NCBI RefSeq assembly: GCF_009711225.1
Contig: NZ_WMIE01000006.1
Location: 1-64,000, forward strand
Origin: Paracoccus aestuariivivens
Lineage (GTDB): Bacteria > Pseudomonadota > Alphaproteobacteria > Rhodobacterales > Rhodobacteraceae
Length of the DNA: 64,000 nucleotides
Direction of reading: 5' to 3'
Shown here: piece by piece, positions 44,834 through 53,213 of the stretch
How the letters are laid out: every line of letters starts with the position of its first letter
How positions within the stretch are numbered: position 1 is the stretch's first letter
Made by a program: the position numbers and the translations under genes
The notes under the pieces: generated by a model
Told to the model about the DNA's origin: nothing
Databases searched by the model: none
Seen by the model: only the letters and a program-made list of their open reading frames with translations

Positions 44834-46000
44834 TCAGGTCAGGATGTAATCGTCGTAAAGGGATAGTTTGACGTCGGCGACGATCAGGAAATAATCGTCC
44901 TCATCCGCCGCGCCCTTGCCGAAGCCGTCCCCGTCCACATCGATCTGCAGGACGGTGTTCAGCTTGTTTTTCAGATCGGTATCGGACGGAGGGGCATAGG
45001 GCTCTCCGGTGTCGGGGTTGATCGAAAGTTTCTCGTAGAAGATCCGGAAGTCGTTGCCGTGCGACACCGCCGCGCCGAACCTAACCTGATCGCGTTCGGC
45101 CTCGAACGAGCGCGACAGGACGTAATCGGTATCGTCGCCCAGATCTTGGCGGCTCACGAAGATCACATCGGCATTCTGGTCGCGCTTCTGGTTGGGGTCC
45201 AACTGGAAGTAGGCGATATCGGGATTGATGATGTCGCTGCCCGAGCCGCTGACCATGGTGTCGCGACCTTTCCCGCCGTCGATGAAATCGTCGCCCGAGC
45301 CTCCGTCGACATAGTCGTTGCCTCTTTGCCCGATCACATAGCCATCATCGCCGCCACGGGCAAAAATCCTGTCATTTCCGTTGCCGCCGCTAATGAGGTC
45401 CTCGAAATCCGTGGCCCATATGAAATCGTCGCCTTCCCCGCCCCCAAGGGAACTCGCCGGCCAGTATTTTTCGGGATCCCAATCCTGCGACGCGATCAGG
45501 ACGTCGTCTCCGGCATCGCCCCGCAGCCATGATCCGACCAGCCGGTCGTCGCCTGCGCCGCCGTTGAAATCCGCGAAGCCGGAACTGATCATCGTGTCGT
45601 CAAAGCGCGAGCCGTAGATCGTCGTAACGGAACTGCTGTCATATGCGGGATCGGCCGCGAACCAGTCGGTGCCGCCAAAACCGTCCTTGACCATGCCGAA
45701 CAGCGACACGGTCCGCGTGGTCCCGTGTTCGTCGACAAAGGTTCGTTCGCCTTTCGCGTCAAGATTGACGAAAATCGCGTCCGGCGCTTTGCTGTAATCG
45801 GCGATGACCCAGGAAACGCTGTTCCCAGTGGTGCCATACAGATCGTCGCCGGCCGTGGCGCGGAAAATAGTGATACCCTCGCCGCCGCCGCCGAACAGCG
45901 TGTCGTCGCCTTGGGTGCCGCGGAAGATGACCGTGTCGTCCACGGTATAGATGTCCGGCAACAGATAGCGGTTACTGCCGGAAAGTTTGATCACAGCCAT
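44834..46000 (-). CDS. RTX-type calcium-binding protein
   Basis: 388 aa. Glycine/aspartate nonapeptides run through residues ~25-260 in clusters: FRGTQGDDTLFGGGGEG, FNGGAGDDRL, LGGGEGDDFIW, ISGGNGNDRIFARGGDD, VDGGSGDDFIDGGKGRDTM. These fold as Ca-binding beta rolls after export. The C-terminal part (VLQIDVDGDGFGKGAADEDD, hydrophobic tail LSLYDDYILT) fits a type I secretion signal. No N-terminal signal. GAGGAGG precedes the ATG. No HlyB/D/TolC genes nearby, so it would use a transporter encoded elsewhere. Confidence 0.85.
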   Translation of the reverse strand: MAVIKLSGSNRYLLPDIYTVDDTVIFRGTQGDDTLFGGGGEGITIFRATAGDDLYGTTGNSVSWVIADYSKAPDAIFVNLDAKGERTFVDEHGTTRTVSLFGMVKDGFGGTDWFAADPAYDSSSVTTIYGSRFDDTMISSGFADFNGGAGDDRLVGSWLRGDAGDDVLIASQDWDPEKYWPASSLGGGEGDDFIWATDFEDLISGGNGNDRIFARGGDDGYVIGQRGNDYVDGGSGDDFIDGGKGRDTMVSGSGSDIINPDIAYFQLDPNQKRDQNADVIFVSRQDLGDDTDYVLSRSFEAERDQVRFGAAVSHGNDFRIFYEKLSINPDTGEPYAPPSDTDLKNKLNTVLQIDVDGDGFGKGAADEDDYFLIVADVKLSLYDDYILT

Positions 46001-46085
46001 GGAATTTCCTCCTCAAAACGATCCTGCAGAACGCTCTGCGGGGATCGGTTGCGCTCGTGTAGCGTGGTGGGAGAAGGGAATCGTG

Positions 46086-46102
46086 CCGCCCATCAGGGGC
46101 GG
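46086..46102. promoter_or_regulatory. GC hairpin upstream of RTX gene
   Basis: CCGCCC, ATCAG, GGGCGG about 90 bp before the start of the 388-aa RTX gene. It may shape the leader of that gene or be part of a terminator of the preceding one; no T-run is present. Confidence 0.3.
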
Positions 46103-46210
46103 TCCGTCATTCGCGGATCAATCTAGCATGTCGCGTGATTTGCCGCAAAATCTATCGCGGACAGGCCGGACCAGAAGGACCAGTGCGCTGGCATTCGCCG
46201 GTCCGGTGGT

Positions 46211-46250
46211 CCCGCTGCACGACAATCCGGCAGATCGCCGTGCAGCAGGG
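46211..46250. terminator. inverted repeat just past the 536-aa RTX gene
   Basis: CCCGCTGCACG and CGTGCAGCAGGG pair over 10-11 bp around a 17-nt centre, beginning 16 bases beyond the stop of the larger RTX gene. Placement suits transcription termination of that minus-strand gene, although no T-run follows. Confidence 0.45.
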
Positions 46251-46265
46251 GCCGGTATCGGGGTC

Positions 46266-47876
46266 TCAGGCGAAAATCAGGTCATCCAGCACGGCATTGA
46301 TGCGGGCATTCTGGACGGTCAGCACGTCGCCATCTCCGAAATCGAACACCACGTTTGCGCCGACCTGGGACGCATGGGCGCGGGCCTGCGCCATGTTCGT
46401 CACATCGCCGAACCCCTGCAGGCGGATGCGGTCGATCCCGTCCTGAAAATCGACGATCCGGTCCTGATCGAAATTCGCACCGAAAACGAAGGTATCCGCT
46501 CCGGCACCTCCGGTCAGGATGTCATTGCCCGCGCGTCCGGAGATGCCATTCGCCGCTGCGTTTCCGGTCAGGGCATTATTGGCGGCGGTGCCAAGGACCG
46601 AGACCGAGGCGCTTCCGGTCAGAACGACGTTCTCGACATTGGCATAGACATTGCCGGGCCGCGCCAGATCGATACCGATGCTCGAATTGATACGGTCAAT
46701 GCCGCCCACAATCGCTTCGATCACCCGATCACTGGCATGATCGACCCAATAGACGTCATTGCCCGCGTCCCCGACCATGGTATCGGCCCCAAGACCACCG
46801 ATCAGCGTGTCGTTGCCCGCCCCTCCGGTCAAAAGGTCGTAGCCCGCGCCGCCATTCAGGACATTGGCCCCCGCGTCTCCGGTCAGGGTGTCGCGGCCCG
46901 CGCCCGAGACGAGGTTCTCGATACCGGCCAGCATGTCGATTCCATGTCCGGTGTCCTGCCAGCTTTTGTTCGACAGATCGACCCGAACCGAGATATTTCC
47001 GGCATAGGAAGCCGTGTCGATCCCCTCGCTGCCGCGCAATACGTCCGAACCTGCGTCACCTTGCAGTAAATCGTTTCCGTTGCCGCCGATCAGCGTGTCA
47101 TCGTGCCCGCCTCCGAACAGGCTGTCATTGCCGTCATGGCCGCGCAGCAGGTTCCAGTAGGAATTGCCCTGAATGCGGTTTGCAAGGTCATTGCCCGTCC
47201 CGCCGCCGCCAAAAGTGCCGGTCAGGGTCAGGTCCTCGATATTGGCGGTCAGTGCATAATCGAAATCGGCGAAGACGTGGTCGCGGCCCTGTCCGGCTGC
47301 CTCGATCACCACATCCTGCGGATCGACGTGGTAGCGGTCATTGCCTGCGCCGCCGATCAGGGTGTCGCGTCCGCCATTGCCGATCAACAGATCGTTGCCC
47401 GCACCGCCTTCCAGCCGGTCGCTGCCCGTGCCGCCGCTGATCGAATCGTTACCGGCACCGCCAGACAGGGTGTCATTGCCACCCAGCCCGTAGATCTCGT
47501 CATGGCCGCCACGCGCGCCGTTCCATGTATCGCCGCGGGCGCTGCCCTCGATCAGGAAATTGCCCTGCCCCAGCGTGACGCGGTCGCTGACCGCCAGCTG
47601 CGCCAGAGGTGTACCGCGCGGGACGGTTGCCAGCGCATAGCCGCGCCCGATCAGCTCGCTTCCGCCCAGCGTCGTAACGCCCGAGTAGTCGGGAAAGAAG
47701 CTGATCCCGCCAAGGAATGTCCAGTTGCTGCCCGTGCCTTGCGAATAGACATCCATGACCCGCATGTTGCCGGCCCCTGCCCCGCTGGTCTTCAATTCCA
47801 GACCCCAACCGGCATTGCCTTGGGCAGGACCGTTCAGCGTGACATAGGTGCGGGCAGTGACGGTGTGACGGGACAT
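46266..47876 (-). CDS. large RTX-type calcium-binding protein
   Basis: 536 aa. The N-terminal ~115 residues (LNGPAQGNAGWGLELKTSG; GGSELIGRGYALATVPRG) are a unique domain, possibly carbohydrate- or protein-binding. Three groups of RTX nonapeptides follow: YGLGGNDTLSGGAGNDSIS, LRGHDGNDSLFGGGHDD and LNGGAGYDLLTGGAGNDTLI. The C-terminus with FVFGANFDQDRIVDFQDGID matches the repeated DxIxDF block before type I secretion signals. AGGAG precedes the ATG. Expected to be exported to the surface or medium. Confidence 0.88.
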   Translation of the reverse strand: MSRHTVTARTYVTLNGPAQGNAGWGLELKTSGAGAGNMRVMDVYSQGTGSNWTFLGGISFFPDYSGVTTLGGSELIGRGYALATVPRGTPLAQLAVSDRVTLGQGNFLIEGSARGDTWNGARGGHDEIYGLGGNDTLSGGAGNDSISGGTGSDRLEGGAGNDLLIGNGGRDTLIGGAGNDRYHVDPQDVVIEAAGQGRDHVFADFDYALTANIEDLTLTGTFGGGGTGNDLANRIQGNSYWNLLRGHDGNDSLFGGGHDDTLIGGNGNDLLQGDAGSDVLRGSEGIDTASYAGNISVRVDLSNKSWQDTGHGIDMLAGIENLVSGAGRDTLTGDAGANVLNGGAGYDLLTGGAGNDTLIGGLGADTMVGDAGNDVYWVDHASDRVIEAIVGGIDRINSSIGIDLARPGNVYANVENVVLTGSASVSVLGTAANNALTGNAAANGISGRAGNDILTGGAGADTFVFGANFDQDRIVDFQDGIDRIRLQGFGDVTNMAQARAHASQVGANVVFDFGDGDVLTVQNARINAVLDDLIFA

Positions 47877-47915
47877 GGCGCTCTCCTAAGGGGTGGCGCC
47901 TCGTTAGTTGCGCGA

Positions 47916-47944
47916 AACCGGCGGTACAAACCGCTATGCCGGTT
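47916..47944. terminator. compound hairpin between MFS and RTX genes
   Basis: AACCG+GCGGT pairs with ACCGC and CGGTT across a bulge TATG, loop ACAA. It lies downstream of the MFS stop and upstream of the 536-aa RTX start, so it could end the MFS transcript or sit in the RTX leader. Weak evidence. Confidence 0.3.
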
Positions 47945-48030
47945 CCACGCCACGGCATCGCGCGGGTGTTGCACCATGGACGCAGGTTCCGCACACCTGT
48001 CTAAGGACCGAAGGGCGGATGGTCGCGCTG

Positions 48031-49167
48031 TCAGGATTTCGCCCTTGTCACGATACCTGCCGAAAGCGGGATTGCCGCTAGCAGCAGCGCCAGAAGCGTG
48101 AAGGCGACAACCAGATCGAACCGGTGCGCGACAAAGCCCAGCACGGCGGGGCCAAGCAATATGCCAGCATAGCCGATGGTCGTCACGGCAGCGATGGCCA
48201 GGGCCGGAGGCATGGCCGTTTGCCGACCGGCAAGGCTGAACAGGACCGGCACGATATTCGCGGCTCCCAGCCCGATCAGCACGAAACCCGACAGCGCGAT
48301 CGCCGTCACGGGCGAGACCAACAGCAATGCGATGCCAAGGATCGCGACGATGCCGCTGGCGGTCAGGACGGGGCGGCCGCCGAATCTGGCGACGATCCGG
48401 TCGCCGGTCAGCCTGCCCAGCGTCATTGCTCCGGCAAATAGCATGTAGCCGACGCCCCCTTGGGCGGGGTCCAGCAGACCGCGCGCCGTGACCAGAAGCG
48501 CGCCCCAGTCAAGCACCGCGCCCTCGACCAGAAAGGTAAGCCCGGCAAGGACCGCCAGCAGCAGCACGATACCACGCGGCAGGGCAAAGGGCATCGCCTC
48601 TCCGGCACGGGCCAGCAAAAGGCGCGGCCAGGCGACCAGCAAAGCGGCCAGTGTCAGGGCGCTGCCGAACAGCGCGGCGGCGACCGGAGTCACGCCTGCG
48701 GCCAGAAGCAGGGTGACGCTGCCCGCGCCCGCAAAGCCGCCGATGCTGAACATGGCGTGAAAGCCCGACATCATCGGCTTGCTCGAATCGCGCTCGACCT
48801 CGACCGCGTGGATGTTCATCGCGACGTCGAGCGTGCCCAGCGACGCGCCGAATGCCAGCAAGGCCAAAGCCAGCAGCGGGGCGCTATGCGCCAGAACAAG
48901 GAACGGCAGCAGCAGGACCAATCCCAGTCCGCCGCCAAGGATCAGGGGCTTGCTTCCGACCTTCGCGGCCAGCCAGCCGGTCAGCGGCATGGCCATGATC
49001 GACCCGCCGCCAAGGCATAGCAGCAACAGGCCCAGCCCCGCCTCGTCTACGCCGACGGCCTGCTTGGCATAGGGCACCAGCGGTGCCCAGCAGGCCATGG
49101 CAAAACCCGCAGCCACAAAGGACAGGCGCGTGGCCAGTCGCGTCTCGGGGCGATTGTTGTTCATCAT
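48031..49167 (-). CDS. MFS transporter
   Basis: 378 aa with about twelve membrane helices. FVAAGFAMACWAPLVPYAKQ, GGSIMAMPLTGWLAAKVGSK (loop 2-3 motif), LAFGASLGTLDVAMNIHAVE and VERDSSKPMMSGFHAMFSIG are typical of the YbjJ-like MFS group. Its start overlaps the DeoR stop by 4 nt, so the two are co-expressed. Substrate unknown, probably a sugar or sugar derivative given the DeoR partner. Confidence 0.88.
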   Translation of the reverse strand: MMNNNRPETRLATRLSFVAAGFAMACWAPLVPYAKQAVGVDEAGLGLLLLCLGGGSIMAMPLTGWLAAKVGSKPLILGGGLGLVLLLPFLVLAHSAPLLALALLAFGASLGTLDVAMNIHAVEVERDSSKPMMSGFHAMFSIGGFAGAGSVTLLLAAGVTPVAAALFGSALTLAALLVAWPRLLLARAGEAMPFALPRGIVLLLAVLAGLTFLVEGAVLDWGALLVTARGLLDPAQGGVGYMLFAGAMTLGRLTGDRIVARFGGRPVLTASGIVAILGIALLLVSPVTAIALSGFVLIGLGAANIVPVLFSLAGRQTAMPPALAIAAVTTIGYAGILLGPAVLGFVAHRFDLVVAFTLLALLLAAIPLSAGIVTRAKS

Positions 49168-49961
49168 ATTGGCTCTTTCAGGGGGTCCGGTTCGGCAAGC
49201 AGCACCCTGCATCCCGCGCCCGACAGGCCGTCGCGCAGCGTTTGTCCTGCATCGGGTGACAGGATGTAGGTGCCGATTCCGGTCGGCTTGCAAATGCGAT
49301 AGGGGGCGAATGTGCCCAGCTTTTCGGTTGTCAGCATGACGGCGGTGGACCGCGCCATCTCCAGCAGGCCACGCTTGAAGATCACATCGTCGCGGTCGAA
49401 ACCCGCCAGCCCCTCGGACGGGTCAAAGGCACAGGCACCCAGAAAGCACCGGTCGATGCTGTATTCGGCCAAAGCGTCCAGCGCCTTGGCATCCACGCGG
49501 CCACCGACATGGTGGTTCACGCGCCCGCCAAGGATATTCACCTCGATCCCGGGCCGTTCGATCAGCGCCGCCGCGATCAGGACCGAGTTCGTCACGATAT
49601 TGACCCCGAGGACCTGCGGCATTTGCCGCGCCAGCGAAAGATTGGTTGAGGAGGAGTCCAGAAACACTGTCTCTCCGGCGCAGATCAGGTCAAGCGCGCG
49701 GGCGGCAAGGCGGGATTTCTCGGCCGGACTGTCATTCAGGCGTGACGTGAGCGGCCCCGAGGCCGTCGAAAGCGGCAAGGCACCGCCATAGACCCGCTCG
49801 CAGACCCCTTCGGCGGAAAGACTGCGCAGATCGCGGCGGATGGCGTCTTCGGAGACGCCGAATTCGGCTGCCAGATCATTCGACAGCACCGGAACGCCCG
49901 CCAGCAGCCGGTTCCGGATCGTTTGCTTCCGCTGGGTCGGAAATCGTGATGAATCGCGCAT
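49164..49961 (-). CDS. DeoR-family regulator
   Basis: 265 aa from ATG 49961. HTH: RKQTIRNRLLAGVPVLSNDL with AAEFGVSEDAIRRDLRSLSA. The sugar-phosphate domain has FLDSSSTNLSLARQMP and LGGRVNHHVGGRVDAKALDA. Two GTTTATGC direct repeats cover the start region (49958-49977), a possible autoregulatory site. It probably controls the linked MFS gene. Confidence 0.87.
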   Translation of the reverse strand: MRDSSRFPTQRKQTIRNRLLAGVPVLSNDLAAEFGVSEDAIRRDLRSLSAEGVCERVYGGALPLSTASGPLTSRLNDSPAEKSRLAARALDLICAGETVFLDSSSTNLSLARQMPQVLGVNIVTNSVLIAAALIERPGIEVNILGGRVNHHVGGRVDAKALDALAEYSIDRCFLGACAFDPSEGLAGFDRDDVIFKRGLLEMARSTAVMLTTEKLGTFAPYRICKPTGIGTYILSPDAGQTLRDGLSGAGCRVLLAEPDPLKEPI

Positions 49962-50012
49962 AAACGTGCATAAACAAGAAAGCAGCGCGGATTGCAACGG
50001 GAATTGGCGGCG

Positions 50013-50810
50013 CTAGTCCAATCGTGAAGCCGTCAGCCAAGTCGCGGTGGCGGCTGCCGGATCGACGGCGTCCCCGACATCCCGTGGCACCATGACGAAA
50101 CTGTCCGCGATGCCGAGGTCTTTCAACTGCCACGAAACCCCGCCGCCGAATTGCAGATGGCCCATGCCGATGATTCCGATCCCCAGCCGCGCCGGATCGG
50201 CCTGCACGATTCTGGCCAGCCTTGTGGCGAAGGCGCGGTCCCAGACCTCTTGCGCGGCAAGGAAGCCGTCGAAGGCGGGATCATGCGCGGATTGTGGGGC
50301 CGCGTCGGATCTTGCACCGCGGGTCAGGTCAAAGATGAAGTTTCGATAGGCGTCAGGCGAGGGGCGCGGTCGGGTCAGCCCCTCTTTCAGGTCATCCGCT
50401 ACATTGTCCCAGCCCGACAGGCGGGTGTTGCGGACCAGTTCGCGGCGCACGTTCAGCCCGACCATCGGGATGCCCATCTCGCGGCAGAAGCGGAAAAGCG
50501 GCAGGTAAAGCTCGGCGGGAAAGCCCCAGACCTCGCTCCAGCCGACCGTTTCAAGGAAGGCGTCTTCGGACAGCTTACCCGCGACCCAGTCGGCAAGCAC
50601 CGGATCGACCCGTGCGGGAAACATCTCGAAGCCCAGCGTGACGGGGCGATGACCGGCAAGGGCGACTGCGACATGCAATTGCCAGCGGTGGTGATCGGCG
50701 CGGTCGTGACGCTCGCCCAGCAGCACGACCTGGCTGCGGGCCGCGCGGGCGATGACGGCAGGATGATCCTGCCGCTCGCCCCGATGATCGACCCAGAACC
50801 CGCCGGTCAT
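50013..50810 (-). CDS. ChaN-family (DUF399) putative heme-binding protein
   Basis: 265 aa. RSQVVLLGERHDRADHHRWQ, LGFEMFPARVDPVLADWVAG and IGIIGMGHLQFGGGVSWQLK match the ChaN/DUF399 family, in which a structurally studied member binds heme. No signal peptide or lipobox, so cytoplasmic here. Overlaps the preceding gene by 4 nt; last gene of the heme operon. Confidence 0.82.
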   Translation of the reverse strand: MTGGFWVDHRGERQDHPAVIARAARSQVVLLGERHDRADHHRWQLHVAVALAGHRPVTLGFEMFPARVDPVLADWVAGKLSEDAFLETVGWSEVWGFPAELYLPLFRFCREMGIPMVGLNVRRELVRNTRLSGWDNVADDLKEGLTRPRPSPDAYRNFIFDLTRGARSDAAPQSAHDPAFDGFLAAQEVWDRAFATRLARIVQADPARLGIGIIGMGHLQFGGGVSWQLKDLGIADSFVMVPRDVGDAVDPAAATATWLTASRLD

Positions 50811-51505
50811 GCCGTCACCATGGTTTCCAAGGTCAGCGTGGTCGCCGCGCCGTCAGCGTCAAGCGCGGCCTGATGGCCCGCGCGGGCATCCCAACCCGAA
50901 AACGCCCCGCCCTGCAGATGCAGGTGGAAATCGGCGGTCATCACGTTCAGGTAGCCCATCGCGGGTTTCAGCGCCTCGATCCGGCCGGTCCAGTCCTGCC
51001 GCAGCACGCCATTGTCGAACCGGATGCGGACCATGTCCTGCCGGTCCACCGCCTGTTGCAGGGGCGGATGCAGCGGATCGGCGGGGTCGAGTTCCGTACG
51101 CTCGCCCACTTCCGGTTTCTCGCGCGGGGGCAGCGTTTCGCGGTCGAGATCGACCAAGGGGGCCGCGAACGGCTCTAGCCCGTCCATGCCGACGATGGCA
51201 AAGCCCGTCTCGCCATCCGCAAGCCGGAACTCCAATCGCGGATAAACCTTGTCGCGCATGACCGAGCTTGTATCCAGAATGACCTCGGCCACGGCATCGA
51301 CCGCGATCACGGCATCGTGGCAGGCCCCACCCAGATGCATGTCCCGTCCCGATTGGCCGACCGTTCCGACCGGACCGATGCGTTCATGCGTGACGCCGCC
51401 CTGCTGGCCGATGACCATGACTTTTCCCATTCCGGGCAAAAGCTTCAGGATTTCTGTCGGGGTGATAAGCAGCCTGACGCGCAGGGGTTCGATATTCTCG
51501 TTCAT
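50807..51505 (-). CDS. heme utilisation protein, ChuX/HutX-like N-terminal part
   Basis: 232 aa. TEILKLLPGMGKVMVIGQQG with GVTHERIGPVG and the later YPRLEFRLADGETGFAIVGM resemble the repeat unit of HemS/ChuX/HutX proteins, which bind heme in the cytoplasm and hand it to degrading enzymes. The C-terminal ~90 residues (MGYLNVMTADFHLHLQGG) are less clear. Position between the ABC transporter and ChaN genes of a heme receptor operon supports the role. Confidence 0.6.
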   Translation of the reverse strand: MNENIEPLRVRLLITPTEILKLLPGMGKVMVIGQQGGVTHERIGPVGTVGQSGRDMHLGGACHDAVIAVDAVAEVILDTSSVMRDKVYPRLEFRLADGETGFAIVGMDGLEPFAAPLVDLDRETLPPREKPEVGERTELDPADPLHPPLQQAVDRQDMVRIRFDNGVLRQDWTGRIEALKPAMGYLNVMTADFHLHLQGGAFSGWDARAGHQAALDADGAATTLTLETMVTA

Positions 51506-53208
51506 GCGGAATCCTTCTGGTTTATGTCGTCGTCCAGCCGCAGGATCTGGTCGGCGACCAGACCCGACGGCTTGCGGTGGGCAGTGATGATGATGCTGGT
51601 TTCCGGCAGTTCCTGACGCAGCCATTGCAGCAGATCGGCCTCGGAGGCGGGGTCAAGCGCCGCTGTCGCCTCGTCAAGGATCAGCCAGTCGGGGCGGTTC
51701 AGCACCGCGCGGGCCAGTCCCACGCGCTGACGCTCGCCCATCGACAGGCCGCTGACACCGTTTTCCCCGACCAGCCGATGCGACAGGCAGACGCGGTGCA
51801 GAACGGCATGGACGCGCGGCAGGCCCAGCGTTTCGGCGGGATGGGGATAGCTGATCGCAGCCAGCAGGTCGTCATCCATGACCGGAGCCCCCGCGGGTAG
51901 CAGCAGGAAGCGACCGGCGGGGCGCTGGATATGGCCGCGACCCCAGCGCCACAGGCCGGTGATGGCGCATAGCATCGTCGTCTTGCCACGGCCCGAGGCT
52001 CCGTCGATCAGCAGCGTCGCTCCGCGCGGCAGGTTCACGTCGGGCATCGGTTGCAGCGTTTTCCCGTCGGGAGTCGCCAGATGCAGGCCGCGGACCCGCA
52101 GCACGCCATCGGGCGAGACATCGCGCGTGATGCCCTGCGGCTCGGGCCTTGCGATCGCGGTCTGCTGCATCATCCGGTCCAGCCGCTCACAGACCGCGAC
52201 GAATTGGGCGAGCTTGGAATATTCGAAGACGAACCAGCTGAGCGTCGTGGTCACATTCGAGAACGCGCTGGCCAGTTGCATCAGCCCGCCCAGCGTCACC
52301 GCCCCCGCGAAATAGGCGGGCAGCGCGAAGAAGGTCGGAATCCGCAGCACGGTCTGCTGATAGGGTCGCGTGAACAGGCCAAGGACCAGTTCCGCCCGCA
52401 TCACGCCGCGCCAGTTGCGGGCGACGGCGCCGAAACGCTCGGCAAGGCGGCGACGCTCGGCGGCCTCGCCTTCGGATTGGGCGATCTGGTCGGCATTGTC
52501 GCGCAGGCGCATCAGGGCGTGGCGGAAATCGGCCTCGACCTTTTCCTGCTGGAAATAGCGCCGCTTCAGCGGGCGGCCCAGAAGATGCGTGATCAGGGTA
52601 GAAGCCGCGACGTAAAGCGGAGCCAGCCACACCATATAGCGCGGGACCGAGATCTCGTTGCCCCAGACCGTCAGGTTCAGCGCGAACGATGCTGCCGTCC
52701 ACAGCACGGCGACATAGGAAAACAGCGCCACGACGCTGGTGATCAGGTCGATGGTGAATTCCAGAAACTGCTCGACATATTTGCGGCAGTCCTCGGCGAT
52801 GCGCTGGTCGGGATTCTCGATCGGCTGATCGCTATAGCCCGGACGCAGCGACCAAAAGGCGCGGTTGCCGACCCATTGCTCCAGCGCGACATGGGTCAGC
52901 CGGGCACGCCAGCGGATCAGAAGCAGTTTACGCAGCCAGTCCGCCGCCAGCCACGATGCCGCCATGGCCGCGACGATGGCAAAGAACACCCCGATCTGGC
53001 GCAGCGCGGCGGCGGCATCCAAGTTTTCCAGCGCGTCGTAGAAGGCCTTGTTCCATGCAATCATCCGCACCGAAAGCCAGACGCCGCCAAAACCAAGCAT
53101 CAGGACCAGCGCGAACAGCGCCAGTCCCGACCACCGGTCCGGGCCAGAGGTGGCAATCCTTGCCAACCTGCCAGCCCGTCCCAGCGTTTCCTGCAGTTTC
53201 CCCGCCAC
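51502..53208 (-). CDS. fused ABC transporter, SbmA/YddA-like
   Basis: 568 aa. The N-terminal ABC_membrane_2 domain (~residues 25-320; WNKAFYDALENLDAAAALRQ, IENPDQRIAEDCRKYVEQFL) is fused to an ATPase: Walker A GASGRGKTTMLCAI, LPAGAPVMDD in place of the Q-loop block, signature LSMGERQRVGLARAVLNRPD, Walker B WLILDEATAALDP. The relatives transport cobalamin, peptides or fatty acyl compounds. In this operon it replaces the usual HmuTUV heme importer and may move heme or a heme-derived product. It overlaps the next gene by 4 nt. Confidence 0.85.
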   Translation of the reverse strand: MAGKLQETLGRAGRLARIATSGPDRWSGLALFALVLMLGFGGVWLSVRMIAWNKAFYDALENLDAAAALRQIGVFFAIVAAMAASWLAADWLRKLLLIRWRARLTHVALEQWVGNRAFWSLRPGYSDQPIENPDQRIAEDCRKYVEQFLEFTIDLITSVVALFSYVAVLWTAASFALNLTVWGNEISVPRYMVWLAPLYVAASTLITHLLGRPLKRRYFQQEKVEADFRHALMRLRDNADQIAQSEGEAAERRRLAERFGAVARNWRGVMRAELVLGLFTRPYQQTVLRIPTFFALPAYFAGAVTLGGLMQLASAFSNVTTTLSWFVFEYSKLAQFVAVCERLDRMMQQTAIARPEPQGITRDVSPDGVLRVRGLHLATPDGKTLQPMPDVNLPRGATLLIDGASGRGKTTMLCAITGLWRWGRGHIQRPAGRFLLLPAGAPVMDDDLLAAISYPHPAETLGLPRVHAVLHRVCLSHRLVGENGVSGLSMGERQRVGLARAVLNRPDWLILDEATAALDPASEADLLQWLRQELPETSIIITAHRKPSGLVADQILRLDDDINQKDSA

Positions 53209-53213
53209 TTGCG

